NCBI GenBank assembly: GCA_012656075.1
Contig: JAAKBF010000041.1
Span: 620,001 to 684,000 of the forward strand
Origin: Phytophthora hibernalis
Lineage: Eukaryota > Oomycota > Peronosporomycetes > Peronosporales > Peronosporaceae
Length of the DNA stretch: 64,000 nt
Direction: 5' to 3'
Made by a program: the position numbers and the translations under genes. Below, in pieces: positions 1-13,400 of this stretch; the stretch's first letter is position 1, and every line of letters begins with the position of its first letter. The notes under the pieces were generated by a model that saw only the letters and a list, made by a program, of their open reading frames with translations, was not told where the DNA came from and made no database searches.

Positions 1-670
1 CAGCAGCAATAATATTAGGGCGATTCGGTCCTCATCGAGGAACTCATACCTATCGGATTTTTATAATACATTCCTCGAGTTGACTCGAAAGGTTGTGTCG
101 AACAACAACATACATTTTCGCAGTTTTATCGAATGGTATCTCTACCCATCGAGTTTGTTGTGCATTCGCCTCCTTCTATTAGTATCATTATCTCACCTTT
201 TCACTCGTTTTAATTCACGTGTGGACGGCAGCCAACGTATGAGTCTACACTATGACCCTAAGCTTATCGTAGTGTCTGATTGTGTTATCTAGGAGATTTT
301 TTGGGGGACATGAGGTCAACATTTGAATTTCATGTGTTCCTCAGACGGGTACATTGTATATGCGTTTTATCGCAACGTCAGATACGACAGATTATTACTT
401 CAAGTGTAGTACTACTACATGTACGTAGAGAAATAAAGGTTTGCGGACTGCCAGAAATTTTTTCGATGGTGTCAATTTCCATCGAGGAAATATGTTTTAG
501 ATCTGTGGATGCTACTTCGATTGTGCGCGACGAGTGATCTGCTCGATAATAATACCAATGCCATCGACTGCATGAGAGGCTTGGATAGCTGAGTCTGGGC
601 AACTCAAATACAAATATAGCATCCATAGCACCGACATTTGTTTCAATGTTTCAATAGACAGGCGACTTAG
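1..670. other. No supported gene
   Basis: Only short overlapping reading frames of low complexity occur on both strands, none with recognisable domains or splice-joined continuation. I see nothing interpretable here. Confidence 0.6.
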
Positions 671-2465
671 ATGAATTGCCGACTCAACTCCAGCACACAT
701 CAGGCCGCGAACAATTCAGCAATGTCCGCGCAAGCGGATAGAGGTATGAGTACACCTTGCAACATCATTTACTCACTAGCACCAGCCCAGCCGCTTCCCG
801 TAGTTGACCTCTCCAAGTCGTTTCGTGGCCGACTTCTTCCGAACAGCGTCCACACATATATTCGTCGCCGATATTACAAATACTACCGAGAAGTTTTATT
901 TTGCGCTGCACTATCCTATTGCATCAACGCTATTGTGCCAATGGTCAAGGCTCCAGTGGGGGCCGTGCTGTCGATATTGGCCGTTCTCCTATGGTTACCG
1001 ATGGGTTTGGGAAGTGTGACGACATTGAGGTACGATATCGTGCGCTTGGTGTGTCGAACGTTCGATTTCTGGTTTTTCTCCATTGTCACCAGCGTAATTG
1101 TCGTCACGATGTCGATGTACTTTGATGATTTGCGATCGGTCCGGACGGTGATCGACTGGGTTGGGTATCATCACGTCATTTGTGTTGATGCTCATGTTCT
1201 GGGCCTCCGAAGTATCACTTGCTTTTTAATCGCGGCAATTTTATCGGTGTTGGTTGCCCTTGCTTGGATAATGCTTGGGCATGTGGATGGTGGCTCAATC
1301 TTTTCTATTCTAAAATATCAAACCAGGCATGGCAATTTTGAGCTCTCGGGGCTGGATGTGATCGGAAATGGACTGATATCACTTGGATTTCTGCTCGCGA
1401 AAATTGTGCTTAGAAGACACAAAGTTTTGCATTCTCATCCCAAAAGGTCGGCCATCGTTAAATGTGCCATTTACCGTTGCAGACTAAAGCTGCAACCAGT
1501 GCAAAGACCAACACTATCTGCGACTTGCGAAACGAATGACTCCAAGTTCAACTCAAAGATTTCGTCCTTAAGAGATGCTGATATCGTGCAGCATCTAATG
1601 TTCGTCAATCTTTCTCAAACTTTTGATGCAAGTTACACATTGTTTCCTCGGTTTATGGCAAACCGGACTCGTTTGCCGCTATGGTCGATCGTGGTGCTGT
1701 ATTCGGTTGGAGCAGCAGGACTGATACTTTCACGTCGCCCTTGCTCACGAATTTAACGAATCGGGTAATCATCCAACAAAATATTTCGTATTCATGGTAT
1801 CGTCGGGTGCGCTACTGTGCACAGGTGTGTTCACAAGCCTGTTTGCTACATTTTACCAGCGCCAACTGCTCATGTTGATCTTCACTTCGTTTGACTTTGT
1901 GTTTTACTCGTTTCAAATCACGTCTGCAAGTATTTCTGTGTGCGTCTTGTACAGTTGGGATGCCGCACACGGATTACTGGTGTTGTCGTGGTGGCTTTGG
2001 GCTCACTGGGTATTCACATTAGACGCGTTAACGCCGGTCATGCGAGATATGCTTCAATTTCGTATTCACTTCGCCGCAGCTGTGCCATGCTTATTGCTCG
2101 CTGACCATATCGCAATAATATGCCGGATCTTCTTCGCAGGAGATTTAACACTCCGAGACTCGGTCATTTTTGAAAGCTCCGTATGGGGTCAGCACTTGTG
2201 CTTTCGTATGATACCATTTTACGTCAGTCGAGCGTTGACGTTGACGCTGTGGTGCTCTCGCTTGATCTACCGGCTTGGCTCCGCGTCACACGACGATGTC
2301 GCCATTCTTCGCGGAACTGTATGCTACGACAACTTTTTCGTGAAAGGAAGACGAAAATCCATACATATTACTCAAGTTGTCGAAGTTAAGGCGCTAGCAG
2401 CAGCTTTATCTCGGCGAGTTAGGGTGTCACCTATCATGTGTCACCAAGATCCAAGCTTAACGTGA
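671..2465 (+). pseudogene. Multipass membrane protein of unknown function, frameshifted
   Basis: Two consecutive plus-strand reading frames (671-1756 and about 1725-2465) both encode strongly hydrophobic protein and are joined by a one-base frame change between 1725 and 1756, where neither a donor nor an acceptor is visible. The first part has a hydrophilic N-terminus of about 75 residues ending in a basic segment (YIRRRYYKYYREV), then at least five membrane helices, for example near residues 75-95 and 100-120. The second part adds at least four more helices and a basic tail. The joined product would be about 590 residues. I do not recognise the family; large polytopic proteins of unknown function are common in oomycetes. 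It is either a pseudogene or a real gene with a sequencing indel. It has no close same-strand neighbour. Confidence 0.45.
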
Positions 2466-3172
2466 TGTGACGCCTGTAGGATTTCCAGGCAGGTAATCAA
2501 TTATTTGTATCTTCACCAATGCAGCTACTGGAAATGGCATAAATCCGCTCAATGCCAAATCCCAAGACAATATTTGGCCTCACCCAAAGCGGTGCCAATG
2601 CCAAGAAAATCACTTCTGTGCGATTAAACTAAAAATGCCTTCGGATCTTTTTATCCTCAAAATAGAATAACCGCTTGTCAATCTAGAAATTTGAAAATTT
2701 CAGTGGCTTTCGCTTCTGTGAATTATGTTGCCAGTGGTGATGTGATGGCCATTCAAAGCATGAGAAATGGATTAAGCAAAGCTCTAGCCGGGGGAATCCT
2801 CGTGGTTTATCACCCTCCCCCTGAGCATTGTCGTATTTGTTTGAAAAATTCTTTTGCGCACAGAACACCCTGATAATTGCGGCTCCTCCTTTCGACCATA
2901 ATTGCAATGCTCCCAAACTTCTACTGAAGTACTCGACAACAAAGCTACTTCGAAGTACACTGCAGCAGACCGTCGCTGTTGGTGGGTACAGAATTTCTGG
3001 TGGTCTAACTGCCAACTGCATCAGCGAGTCCTGGTGGGCAGGCATATAGCGCCCTACCGGTCAATCAGCGATGTCGACCGAATTGCATCCGCTGTGTCAA
3101 ACAGGATTGCTCTGAAACCTCAATAGCCACTCGCACCAGAATGTTGCTGACTACCGGTAGATTAACGAAAAA
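2466..3172. other. Intergenic, no supported gene
   Basis: Between the membrane protein and the 3' end of the helicase gene I find only short frames without domain signal. It should hold the 3' regions of the two convergent neighbours. Confidence 0.5.
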
Positions 3173-5081
3173 TCATGGTCCTGTACGCCGCCGTTTACTC
3201 TTATGGTTGCCCCAGTTCTTCCATTCTGACGCTTGTGCCCCCATTTCGTCAGCGAATTGCTTCCGAATTCGGAAAGCTCGCTTAGATTCATCGACCACGA
3301 CTTCGATAGAGCGAGCACGCAACTTGGCATTATCAGCGTGAATGCTCTGGTACATCTCGTGAGGCACCGATACTTTAGCTTGGCGCAACAGCGATACAAC
3401 CTCTCGAAAATTTGACTGGTCTTCCTTATTCACAAACGTCAACGCATTTCCGATCGAATCATCCCCACGCCCGGTACGTCCGACAAGATGAACGTAGTCT
3501 GACACTTTCTTGGGGAAATCATAGACCACAACATTCTGAACATGCAGCAGATCCATTCCACGGCTCAGCACGTTTGTCGACACGAGAACGGGGATCTCTA
3601 GGTTGATAAAGGCCTCTAGCAGATGAAGTCTCTCGGTTTGCGTTTTATCCGCATGAATCGCCGCTGCACCAATTTGACAGCGTTTTTCAATGGCTTCAGC
3701 CAGAATACTTGCGCCAATTTTCGACCCAACAAAGACAATCTACAACGTCAACAGCCCAAAAACGTATGAGCCACCTGCCAATGGTTTCAGCCAACTACAA
3801 ATTCCACAACAACCAATAGAATTACTCTACCCACCGTTGACTCTTCACCTTTTCCTTTCAAGAACTCAAACAGCTTATTCTTTTTCACCTTGTCGTCCGA
3901 CCACCGAACCTGTTGTTGAACACGTGGGTTGAGTGCGAAACTCGACGACCCATTAATCTTCGGGTCACTGACACGAACGTCGATGCGATTAAATTTTTGT
4001 CGGCTTTGAGTTTGCAAGATCTGCCGCACCATTGCTTCTACCTCGCCAGCGACGGTAGCGCTGAAGAACAGCATCTGGACACTCTTATTACGCTCCCAGC
4101 TAGTGCTACCAACAAAGCCACAATTTGAGAGATCTGTGGACGAAAACCAACGTCCAGCATCATATCCACTTCGTCAACAACACACGTGCGAATAGCCGCC
4201 AGGATAGCATCACCGCCACTATAGTTCGTGAAAATATCGAGGAAGCGACCTGGTGTCGCCACAATCAGCTGAACTCCACCTTGGAGTCGATAGCGCTGTG
4301 TGGGGACAGGGAATCCTCCCACCAATAGCGCCGTTTTCATGTCAGCTATGCCTCCCACCAGCACCTTTGCCACCGTCTCAATCTGAATTGCCAGTTCCCG
4401 CACAGGAGCCAAGACCAACGTCAAAATCTCCTCCTGTTCGTCCCGCGCCAGCAAAACTTGTGCAATTGCTGGAATCAAGTACGACGCCGTTTTCCCTGTA
4501 CCCGTCGGTGCACTCACCAGCACCTAAAACGAGGAGAAGAAAGAAAAGTCAGTAACACCACCAACCTCCAAATCCCCACAACACATACATGGTGTCCCTG
4601 AAGCACACAAGGAATCGTCTGCATCTGCACAGGCGTGGGTCTCTCAAATCCATTTGCACTCAAATTAAACAGCAATTCTTGAGGCAATTGGACTCCTTCT
4701 CCTTCCTGCGCAAAGTCCACGAATGGAGTCGGCCATCGAGGTTCTGGATCCCTGTTGTCGACGGTCTCAGATACTGATCCAGAACGGATGTTGATGCCCA
4801 ATTTGGCTCGAAGTTGCTCCGACCGTTGAAATTGTTGCTGCAATTGCTGCTTGTGCCTGGACACGCAGATATCGCGGCAGTCGAGACTGCAAACGTCTTC
4901 GTCCGTGGCGTCGCACACATACGCGCCGTATCGAGTGCAAATCTGCAGGTGGACGAGGAAATTTAGGTTAGAAAATTGCATTAAAGTGGATATACAAGTG
5001 ACGTACCACGCACACGGGCTCGCCAGGCTCGGGCAGACGCTGGAGAGCAGAACGCTCCACTACTGGCGAGTCGTCCGTCAT
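3173..5081 (-). CDS. DEAD-box RNA helicase with N-terminal zf-HIT finger (DDX59-like)
   Basis: Four exons are supported by GT-AG borders: 5007-5081, 4589-4942, 3835-4523 and 3173-3739, giving about 560 residues. Residues 23-50 form a zf-HIT finger spanning the first splice (CVICTRYGAYVC, then CSLDC), the hallmark of DDX59. A Q-motif region (GFERPTPVQMQTIPCVLQG) leads into motif I (APTGTGKT), TPGR, motif II written as DEVD, motif III (FFSAT) and motif VI (HLVGRTGRGDD), so both RecA lobes are present. The C-terminus is basic (KSKRRRTGP). ATP-dependent RNA remodelling in the nucleus is the family role. Between motifs II and III (about 4075-4120) the frame changes by one base without splice sites. 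The rest is intact, so I favour a sequencing indel over a pseudogene. COX6A follows upstream on the same strand. Confidence 0.85.
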
Positions 5082-5286
5082 TTTGTTCACTTTTATTTGA
5101 TGGTATTTTACGGCGTTGCTTTTATGTTTAACTTGTTAAAACATTCAAAAGTTGTTTTTACGAACGACTAAAACTCCGTTTCATTTTTTTCATTTTTCTT
5201 TGCGAAGTCGAGGTCCAAGAAGATAGCAATCAGCTCAAGCGAGCTTCCTCTCCCTCAATTGCTCTGTTCTTAGCCGCCTAGCAGCT

Positions 5287-5765
5287 TTACTCGAGTACCT
5301 TCTTGGCCTCGCGGGCCTTCTCACGGCACTTGGAGTCCAGCAGGTCGCAGTCCGACTCGGCCCACGGGAAGGGCTTGGTGCGCATCTTGAGGTAGGGGTA
5401 GGCGGGCGTGTGGTCCTCGTGGTGCTCGTGGCTCAGGTGGTCACCGATGGCGTAGACCGTGTAGATGCCGGAGAAGACGATCATGCCCTTGGAGATGGTG
5501 CTCCATCGGTGCATTTGTTCTGCCAATCACAACACAGAAAATCAGCATATTCCGCCAATAGGAAGTGAGATAAGAATAATGACGCACCCTTGGCCTCTTG
5601 CTCGGTGGCGCTCGACATGTTGCGGACGCCAGCGCGGAGCGACTGCGTCATGACGCGCGATCCCTTGTTAAGAAGCGACTGTGGGCGGCATTTAACGAGG
5701 AAGAAGGTTAGTTCGTGTCTGTAGGCTGTTATTGTTGCTGCTTCCGGCGGTACGGTACTCACCAT
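5287..5765 (-). CDS. COX6A: Cytochrome c oxidase subunit 6A
   Basis: The gene has three exons. The first coding exon is only the ATG (5763-5765), followed at once by a GTGAGT donor. Exon 2 is 5588-5678 and exon 3 is 5287-5519, the second intron splitting a glutamate codon. The 108-residue product begins with a basic, hydroxylated presequence suited to mitochondrial import (SLLNKGSRVMTQSLRAGVRN). One inner-membrane helix follows (GMIVFSGIYTVYAIGDHL), then the signature KMRTKPFPWAESDCDL, matching the family motif RxKPFPWGDGxxxLF. It is a nuclear-encoded structural subunit of complex IV in the inner membrane. No frameshift is present. Starting at the isolated ATG is preferred because it gives a clean splice and a plausible presequence. 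Confidence 0.9.
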
Positions 5766-6017
5766 TCTAGAGCGACGTGCTGAAGCTAGCGATACCAGAA
5801 CTGAGCGGCCGAGGGGGCTCGAAACGAGCGGCCACGGACCGGCACTTTTCTATAGCGCAGACGATGTGGACCACACTGAATCCTGTGATACAGAATACCG
5901 GTAATTGAAACACGTCGTTTTTATGCAGTGAGCGCTTTCATTGGTTGAAAAGAAAAGGCAACTTCAAGCTGCCTGTTTGAATGTAGTGTGCTGGCCTCTG
6001 GTTCTGATGTGCAGCAG

Positions 6018-7112
6018 CTAGATTCCCATTCTCCGCAGGGACGGACGACGCTGGTTCGAGTCAGACTCGACTGGTATGTCACCGAGCGGATCGATGGGAC
6101 CCGTGAGGATGCGACCATCGCGTGACTGTAAAACAATCGATGTTAGTTCACTGCAGTCTCACAGCTAGACTAGAAGCGGTTTACCTTGATTGCAGGGCTC
6201 TGTCGACGAGCCAGCGGCGGATGCATTTGTGCTCGGGTGTAAGCGGATCCTGGGCGTGAGAACGACGAGATCTGCAAAAAGAAAAAGTGAAGCGTGAGAA
6301 CAGATTGTAGCTGTGTGTGAGGCAGTTGTAGACGTACAGTGTCAGCATTTTTGTCGTTTTGCTGCGTCTGCTCAGGCTGATCCGGGAGTTTGCGGATGAT
6401 TCCTTTTGCGATCAACTCCGACTTGAGACTCTTGATGCAGCCTTTTGCTATGGGAGGTCAATAGTCAGGAGTGTGACGAGGTTTAAAGCATACTGTGACC
6501 AGGCCTTACCTGAGAAGAAGGGCCAAATCGCCTCGGAAATGCTGGCGTGGTCCACAGGCCTCCGCCCCTCCACGTCGACCATTTTAGGATCAGCTTGGTG
6601 GTCCAGCAAGAGACGCACAACTTTTCCGTGCTCTTGAAATGAGGCTGCATGCAGAGCTGTCCACCCCGTGCCTGTCGAATCGGAGTGTTAGCCTAAAATT
6701 GAATTACGTAATCCTGTACAAGAAGTACCTTCGTTCCTAGCTGAGACGTCGGCTCCTTTGTCGAGCAAACATGTCACCATCATGTCGTTCCCCACAAAGC
6801 TGCAGCGCATAGCGGTGTCGTTCCATCTGATGAAAATGGTTGGGTCATCCACATATGCCATCTACAACGAATACAAAACATCTCCATGTGCTGTGGAACA
6901 AACCTTTTCCAGGCGTATCAATGTGCACTCCATTGTCCAGTAGGAATTCCACCTGCGATGAAGTGGAACCTTGTTAGATAGCACCTTTGTCGAAGCTGCA
7001 GATTCTGCCGCACACATACCATGGCACGAGAGCCGTTCGCTGCTGCCTCCGCAAGATCCACATGCGAGCGGATCACTCCTTCTTGAGCCTGCTGGTCATC
7101 TACATCCGACAT
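6018..7112 (-). CDS. Ankyrin-repeat protein
   Basis: Seven short exons read from MSDVDDQQAQEG at 7112 to a stop at 6018, with introns of about 45-75 nt. The product begins with an acidic segment, then ankyrin repeats (DLAEAAANGSRAMVEFLLDN, then GADVSARNEGTGWTALHAAS, LLLDHQADP) and a C-terminal region rich in Q, R and S. The second repeat appears in two frames. After an acceptor near 6830 the frame gives DGTTPLCAAALWG, a good ankyrin helix-turn-helix, while the next frame continues with GNDMMVTCLLDKGADVS. Joining them restores exact repeat spacing, so one base is probably missing near 6800. Ankyrin repeats bind protein partners; none can be named from sequence. Neighbours share the strand but not an obvious pathway. 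Confidence 0.7.
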
Positions 7113-7286
7113 AGTGGCGCGCTGTGGTTGCTTGTCTTCTAGGAAGAAATAATCTCTTCCAAAACAGCGGCAAGCAACACGTCGAAACGGATTGCGACGC
7201 TTCAAGAAAATGCACCATTAGTGATGTTCTCGACCGAGGCTGTACATGTACCAAATTAAGTGGCATCAATAGATATTCAGTCCCTG

Positions 7287-10279
7287 TTACGATGTCGTTA
7301 GATTTTCGAGGCACTTGGCAATTGACACGCGATAGACGTTCGTGCCGTGCATTGTCGTTTTGCGCCGAGACGAGTGATGAAGGTGGCGCTCCACGAAACT
7401 CGGATCGACGATCAAATTTCCTGCAACATCGAGCGAGATCTCAGTCCCCACATGTTGATAAAGTCCCCACTACCATCGTACACAAGACAGAAAGCACTGT
7501 TAGTTTTTCATCTACGTAGATGCAATCCCGTATACGTACAAATTTTGGCCACCCTGACGATGTCACCGTCCATGACGACGCGATAGCTTGTTGGGACACA
7601 ACTATCGTACTGCTGGCGGAAACTCGGGTTGCCAACACGAGGCCCACCGAAGTTATACATGTTAACTTTGATGCTAAAATTCACCGCGAGATCGTAGGCA
7701 GCAATGACTGCCAGTGCACCTCCCATACTGTGGCCCGTAATATATACTGACACGCCAGGGTTTTCGTCTAATATAAGCCGTGTCACTTCCTTGAGCTCAT
7801 CTCGTATTGACTCGTATGCGATCCAAAAACCTGTTAAACAACACAAAGACCGCTTGATAAATACCCTGGCGTGGTGGGAAAGAAAGTTAGAGATAAGTAA
7901 TTACCTCGATGAACCCGTGGCAGTGCCATGTTCAGCAAAGGGATCTTTGCCGCAGTATCTTTCACTTTTTCGAGGCATGTCTTCCTCCAGCGAAGTCCTC
8001 GGGATTTTATCCACAGGACGTGTTGGTCAGCTCGAAGATTACTCTTCCAGTTCTCCTTGCTCGTTGTGCCACGGAACGAAATGACCAAGCGACGATGATC
8101 CTCTTGACTCCACGCAACAACAACGTGAGTATCCGTTAAGTTGCTCCTTAGGTGAGTGATCAGCTCGAAGCCATATCGCTCAAGGGCAAGCTCTCCATAG
8201 CCAGACGATGAAGGGCATCCAGGAGGGTCAAAGTACGCCTGATACGCCAACTCCAGCAACCATCCAGCCGTTTCAACGCAAAATAAGTTTGAGTCGGGAG
8301 TAAGGAAACCATATGCGTCCACGCGAGGCTTCTCGTCGATGTGAAAAGCTGTAGATGCTAGCAGACCTGTACTGCCACCCGCTAGCGGGGCAAATGTACA
8401 AACATCACCAAGTACACGTACACAGACAAGAAAACAAATTTGCCTAGAGATGGATGGCCGGTATGCATTTTGGCAAATGTATGCACCGAGTCTTGAATAA
8501 ATGCGTCGTAGCCAACGAAGTACCACGTTTGCGTCAGGAAGAATATCTGAAGAGCTGACAATACGAAGATGTAGACGAAAATGAGAAGAGTCTCGAGCAC
8601 CAAAAATCGGTACGACAGCTGCTTGAAGCGAGTTGCCATGTACGGCAGCAACTTTAGATGCTGCCCTGATCGAGCACCAACTTTCATGATCCACACGAGC
8701 CAAATCAAAATTAATCCCGTACGAACGAATCCAAGAAGAACATAGATCTCTTGGTGGTGGAAATCATGCGCAGTTGACGCTCCCTCTGTCCCAAAAATAA
8801 TTTGGGCATTCGTAATATAGTCATAGCCGTATCCACCGCGAAAAATACAAAGCCAAATATCAGCTTCGTTGTAAAAGCGCATCTTCGAGACGAGAAATCC
8901 CCGCTATGTAGATCCATGAGGCTCAGCCAAAACACGTAAAAGAAAGCCTCCGCAAATGATTGGCAAGTAATTGACACGAATCGCGTGCGCATGCTCACGG
9001 TTGTGTACAGCTGAGACACTGCGTACACCGGGTTCTGCCAGAGCACGAGCACGATGCCAACTCCCAGCAGCCACTTTTGTACGGTAAGAACTTGGCTCCA
9101 TGATCCACCGTGGAAATTCAGAACCGAAATGAGCCAGCAAGGGAGTGCCAAAATGGATGCTAGCACCATTACTCCACGCACAACAACTTCGCCCATGTGG
9201 ATAGCTGGCTTTCTGCACGACAGAAAATAGAAATTTAGTGCTCGCCAAATAAACGTAAAAACACTAGTAACAACAAATTGCACGTACGTGTACGCGAATT
9301 GATAAACCACGTCCTTGCCAAACACGTTCGGATACAGCCCTCTAAAAGCCACGATAGCAAAATACGCGTCGTATCCGCTTCCACCCTGGAGATAACCAGA
9401 CAACCAAAAGGTCAATCACACAGATAGTGTTAGGCAGCATTCAATGTATCTCCCTTAGTGGTCTCACCAGTCGGTCAACATCTTGCGTTATCTCCAATAG
9501 TCGAACAACTTCACACGGTTCATTAGTTTGACACTCGATCCAAATACTCTGATTGCGCTCATCTGCGACCAGATCCTTCGTGGCAGGAGTCACATCGTGA
9601 TCAATGCCATACAGTCTGGCGTCATAGGTCAATACGTATCCTGCCTCTTGGTCAACTTCTCCTTCGTCAACCTCTGCAATGCTCGAGGCTTCGTTCTCTA
9701 AAACTGTATTTCCTCTGTTTGCATCTCGATCCATTTTCCACGCGGTGCCCACACGTTCAAGCTCCTGGTACGTGTTGCTCTCCACAAGAGAAGCGACCGA
9801 AGTTGAAGCGTTCACCTGCTCCCGCACGTCCAGCTTTATCTCAATGGAGCCAGAGTACCGCGAAACATTGGCCACGTACGCAGTCCATTGGGCAATACTC
9901 CTCGTCTTGTCAACTTGAACGCAGGGCTCTCTCCGCACTCCGTCCTCCGGTTTACAAACTCCTCCCGGCAGCTCCACCGCCTTTATTGAAGTACACAAAA
10001 TTTACAAATAACGTCACAAAACCTCCCAGAATCAGAAATAGTCCTACTCCAAAAAGTCCTCACCGTCTCCAGGTACCCTTTGCTCTGCAGATACGGCAGC
10101 GTCATCGCCAGTAAGAACGCCAAGTACGTGATCCAAAGCACCGCTGTAGCAGCTCGTGACGACAGCGTCTCCAGTCGGATCTGTGGCTCGAACTCATGAC
10201 GCTTTTTCTGATTCTCATCTGAGTCGGTGGCACTAGTCTCTACCCCTAGTAGAGGCGCGGTCGGAAGACGCGAGTGCAT
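7287..10279 (-). CDS. GOST/TMEM181-like seven-transmembrane protein fused to a class 3 lipase
   Basis: Exon 1 (10064-10279) encodes a 50-residue cytosolic tail and a first membrane helix (AVLWITYLAFLLAMTLPYLQ). Exon 2 (9468-9980) encodes a lumenal domain of about 170 residues with N-glycosylation sequons. Exon 3 (7905-9385) encodes about seven helices typical of TMEM181/Wntless-like proteins. The chain then continues into a lipase-3 domain: GHSMGGALA supplies the serine nucleophile, MDGDIV the aspartate, and YQHVGTEISLD in the last exon (7287-7469) the histidine, so the Ser-Asp-His triad is complete. The lipase would lie on the cytosolic face if the helix count is even after the lumenal domain. 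Frames change at about 8750-8795, at the C-run near 8388 and perhaps at a G-run near 7465. A possible upstream start near 10419 is in another frame. Acyl-glycerol hydrolysis is the expected chemistry. Confidence 0.78.
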
Positions 10280-10457
10280 CTCGTACGAGTCGCGGAAAGT
10301 TCTGACGACGCGTAGCCTGTGGACTGGAACAGCAGCGGCCTGTATACACGCTCCTCATCCGCGTCCTCACTCCCCAGAGACGCGCCGGCAGCTCCACGCT
10401 GCCGCTCAGAAGGCCGCATCTTGGATCTGATACCGAAAAAGTAATTTAATTTGAGTT

Positions 10458-13400
10458 TTAGCCAATGAAAAAGTCATTTGATGATTTACGACCACCTAAT
10501 TTGGTGTTAGCGAACATCAAGTTGAAGTTGCCTTCAACTTCAGAGGAAGGCTCCCACTGATCATCTTGTGCGGGTGTTTCTGGAGCTCGGACTTGCTCGG
10601 AGCGGGCAAAAGAGGCCTTTCGGTCGCTGGGAACGCTCACGTCTTTGTGGAAACTCGTGGTGGACCGCACGTCCGGCGCGAAGGCAGTGGACGGAATGGG
10701 GTCTCCCATTGCGAACGGAATTCCGTTTGCAACTTGCATTGGGGCAGTTGACAATGTGTTGTCTGCTTGATCGGATGCGTTTGCACTCTCACAAGCTGTG
10801 AAAGATGTAGGTGCCGAGGTATTGCAAAGCTGTACGATCTCGCCAGCAAAGAGGCGAGCTGCATCCTTCGGCCACTTTTCAAATTCGCGGATGTTTTCAC
10901 GTGTCGACCGGACTTCCAGAACGCCCGACCAGGCTGAAGATGAAGAATTCGAGTCCAGACTCATGGTCAATGATGCCGCTACGTAGAATCCCCATCTCGT
11001 CTGGGTGAGCATGGCAACCTACGAGATACGAGATATAAGTACGGGGTCGGAAGCAACTAAAATGGCGTGGAGAACGTACGTGGAAGTGCATAGGCAGCTC
11101 GAGATGCAACTCGGGAACAGCTGCGACTTTAGCATGCATGTAGTGGAGCACGTGCTGGCAAACGCTCAGCTCGACTTGTGAGGTCTGTGCGTTGATGGGC
11201 CACAGAACGCTCGCGTTGGAACTAGAATGACAAATAACAAGTGAGCGAGGAAACCTTCAGCAATAAAAAGAATTGCAGTCAAGACGAACCTTTGCCAGCA
11301 ATGCTGGAAGAACGCAGCGGTAGCGAACTGAGATTGTGGTCGTCGAAGGAGTGTGTCGAAGTGCAGTACATAGGGGTTACTGAAGGCCAAGCGAATTGGA
11401 GTAGCGGATACCTCCTCTGCAGGATTGCTACCGATATATTCACCGTCTTGGCTAGGTTCTTGGACCAGGACTGCTTGCACCAGAAAGCTGGCCTGGGTGA
11501 ACTTGCACACGCGAAACCTTTTTCTGCTTTGATCACGCCAAATGGCGGCAAGCTGGTACTGCCTCCGCTTGTACCAACACTGATGGTCTCGCCGGCACGT
11601 AGCAAACGCAACTTTAAGTCCTTGACCTGTCCACGCATTGAACAACGCCCACACCTCCGAGCGGACGAAGCTGAATTTCCAGATCGCTCAGAGGCCATGT
11701 AGTGAGGTTGCAGCAACTAATCTCGAGTGAGATCACCTCCTCCTTTCCTGCTAACGGGTGATGATGAGAAATCCGAACGGAAACGAGGTCAGCACTACCC
11801 GTGACGGTGACCGGCTCCCGATATTCTTCATCTTGAGGAAGTTCCGGGTGATCCGTATCACGATGCTGCTCAAAATGTTTTCGTGGCATGAAAATGTCTT
11901 GTGGGTCAAAAATCTCTTTCGAATACGCGTGTTCGGGTGCAGGATCCGTTGTCGAAGGAACCGAAAGGAGGGTGACAACGTCCTCGATGCTGCGCACGCG
12001 CTCATGATTAGTAAATGTCGTCGATGGTGAGGAATAGTTTGGTTTGGTCTACGTACATTCGCTTCTGCTGAGTTGTTGTTGCCGGTGAACTCCCTGAAGC
12101 TGATAGAGCAGCTATCATTTTCTCGCACATCTGGATAAACTGAGGCTGAGTGTTTGGCTGGAATTGTGCCAGCAGCGTAATGCAGTCACCAAGCATCATC
12201 AATGCATCGACGGTGTTAGCATCGCCCCCACGTTTACGATTTGCAGGTGTGTCCTCGCTGGTGCCACCGCATCCCAGCAATCCATTGTCGAAAGTTGCTC
12301 CCTCCATTTCGTCGTCATCATTCCAGATATCAGTGAAAAGACGACCGGCCTCATGCTGTAGCGCTCGAACAAGTACCTCAAAAGGTACGTGTGCAGCGTA
12401 ATTACGGTGAAGACGCACACCAATCCAAAGCATCTGAAGGCGACCACTTTGAGATGCGATTTGGTCCATTGTTGGGAATAGCTCGTGTTGGAAAAAGTCG
12501 AGCGACTCACGTAGAGCGAGCTCAGGGCATGCAAGCATGCCCTGGAAGTGCGCTGTCAACAAGCCCATGTAGTAAACAATGTTCTCACTGATTTCGCAGG
12601 ACCGGCGATAGGCCTTCGGTGAAGTCGTGGCCGACCCGCCTAGTTTCAGCAATAAAAGCCCTCTGAAAACCCTCAAGGCGATTAGCTGGGACACTTGATG
12701 TTCAACGGCTCCGCGTCGAGGTGGGGAGGATAGTTCTGCTGTATTGGAGAGCTTGAAAAAGTGCTCGAAACACCTCTGAGCCATTTGTACGTGGCGACAA
12801 TCTGGAGAATCCCTTGGGTTGTCGGAAGAAAGTCATCGTGCACAAACCCTGAAGTAGTTGAAAGTCTCGATTAGCTACTATGTGTGCAGCGATCGTGTCC
12901 ATCAGAGACTGCACAAGATCACGGCGGTCTTTTCTTGGTCCACGAGGTAGGTAGCTTCAGTCGTACGCACAAAGAGAGATTGGCAGTTGACTCCAGACAA
13001 CCACGCAAAAGTTTTCACGAGCATCACGGACAACTCAAGTTTAACGTCTGCTCCGTTGGTGTTGCTTGAGCTCTTGTTTGCGAGGTAGCATTGTGCAATT
13101 AGATGGTTGGCAAGTTGCGCACCCCATCGCATACGGGTAAGTGTCTGCAGAGGGTGGGCCAGAAGAATAAAGATGGCTCGACACATGCTGGATGCCTGTG
13201 CCAGCGAAACTCTTCTCGATATCGTAGGAAATGCCCAGGACTCAAGCAAATTACTCACCAGTTCATCCACTCGAACAGGCTCGGTAGACGCGTGAGATGC
13301 ATCGTCATCGTCATCTGCACCATCGGCATTGTTGTCTTCAGCATCAATCTCAACGTAAGGCGCGCTGACGCTAGGACATCTTGCACCGCTACGCTCCATC

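Noticed and set aside
80..700. Short frames at the left edge
   Set aside because: Overlapping frames of 60-85 residues on both strands without domains or supported starts.
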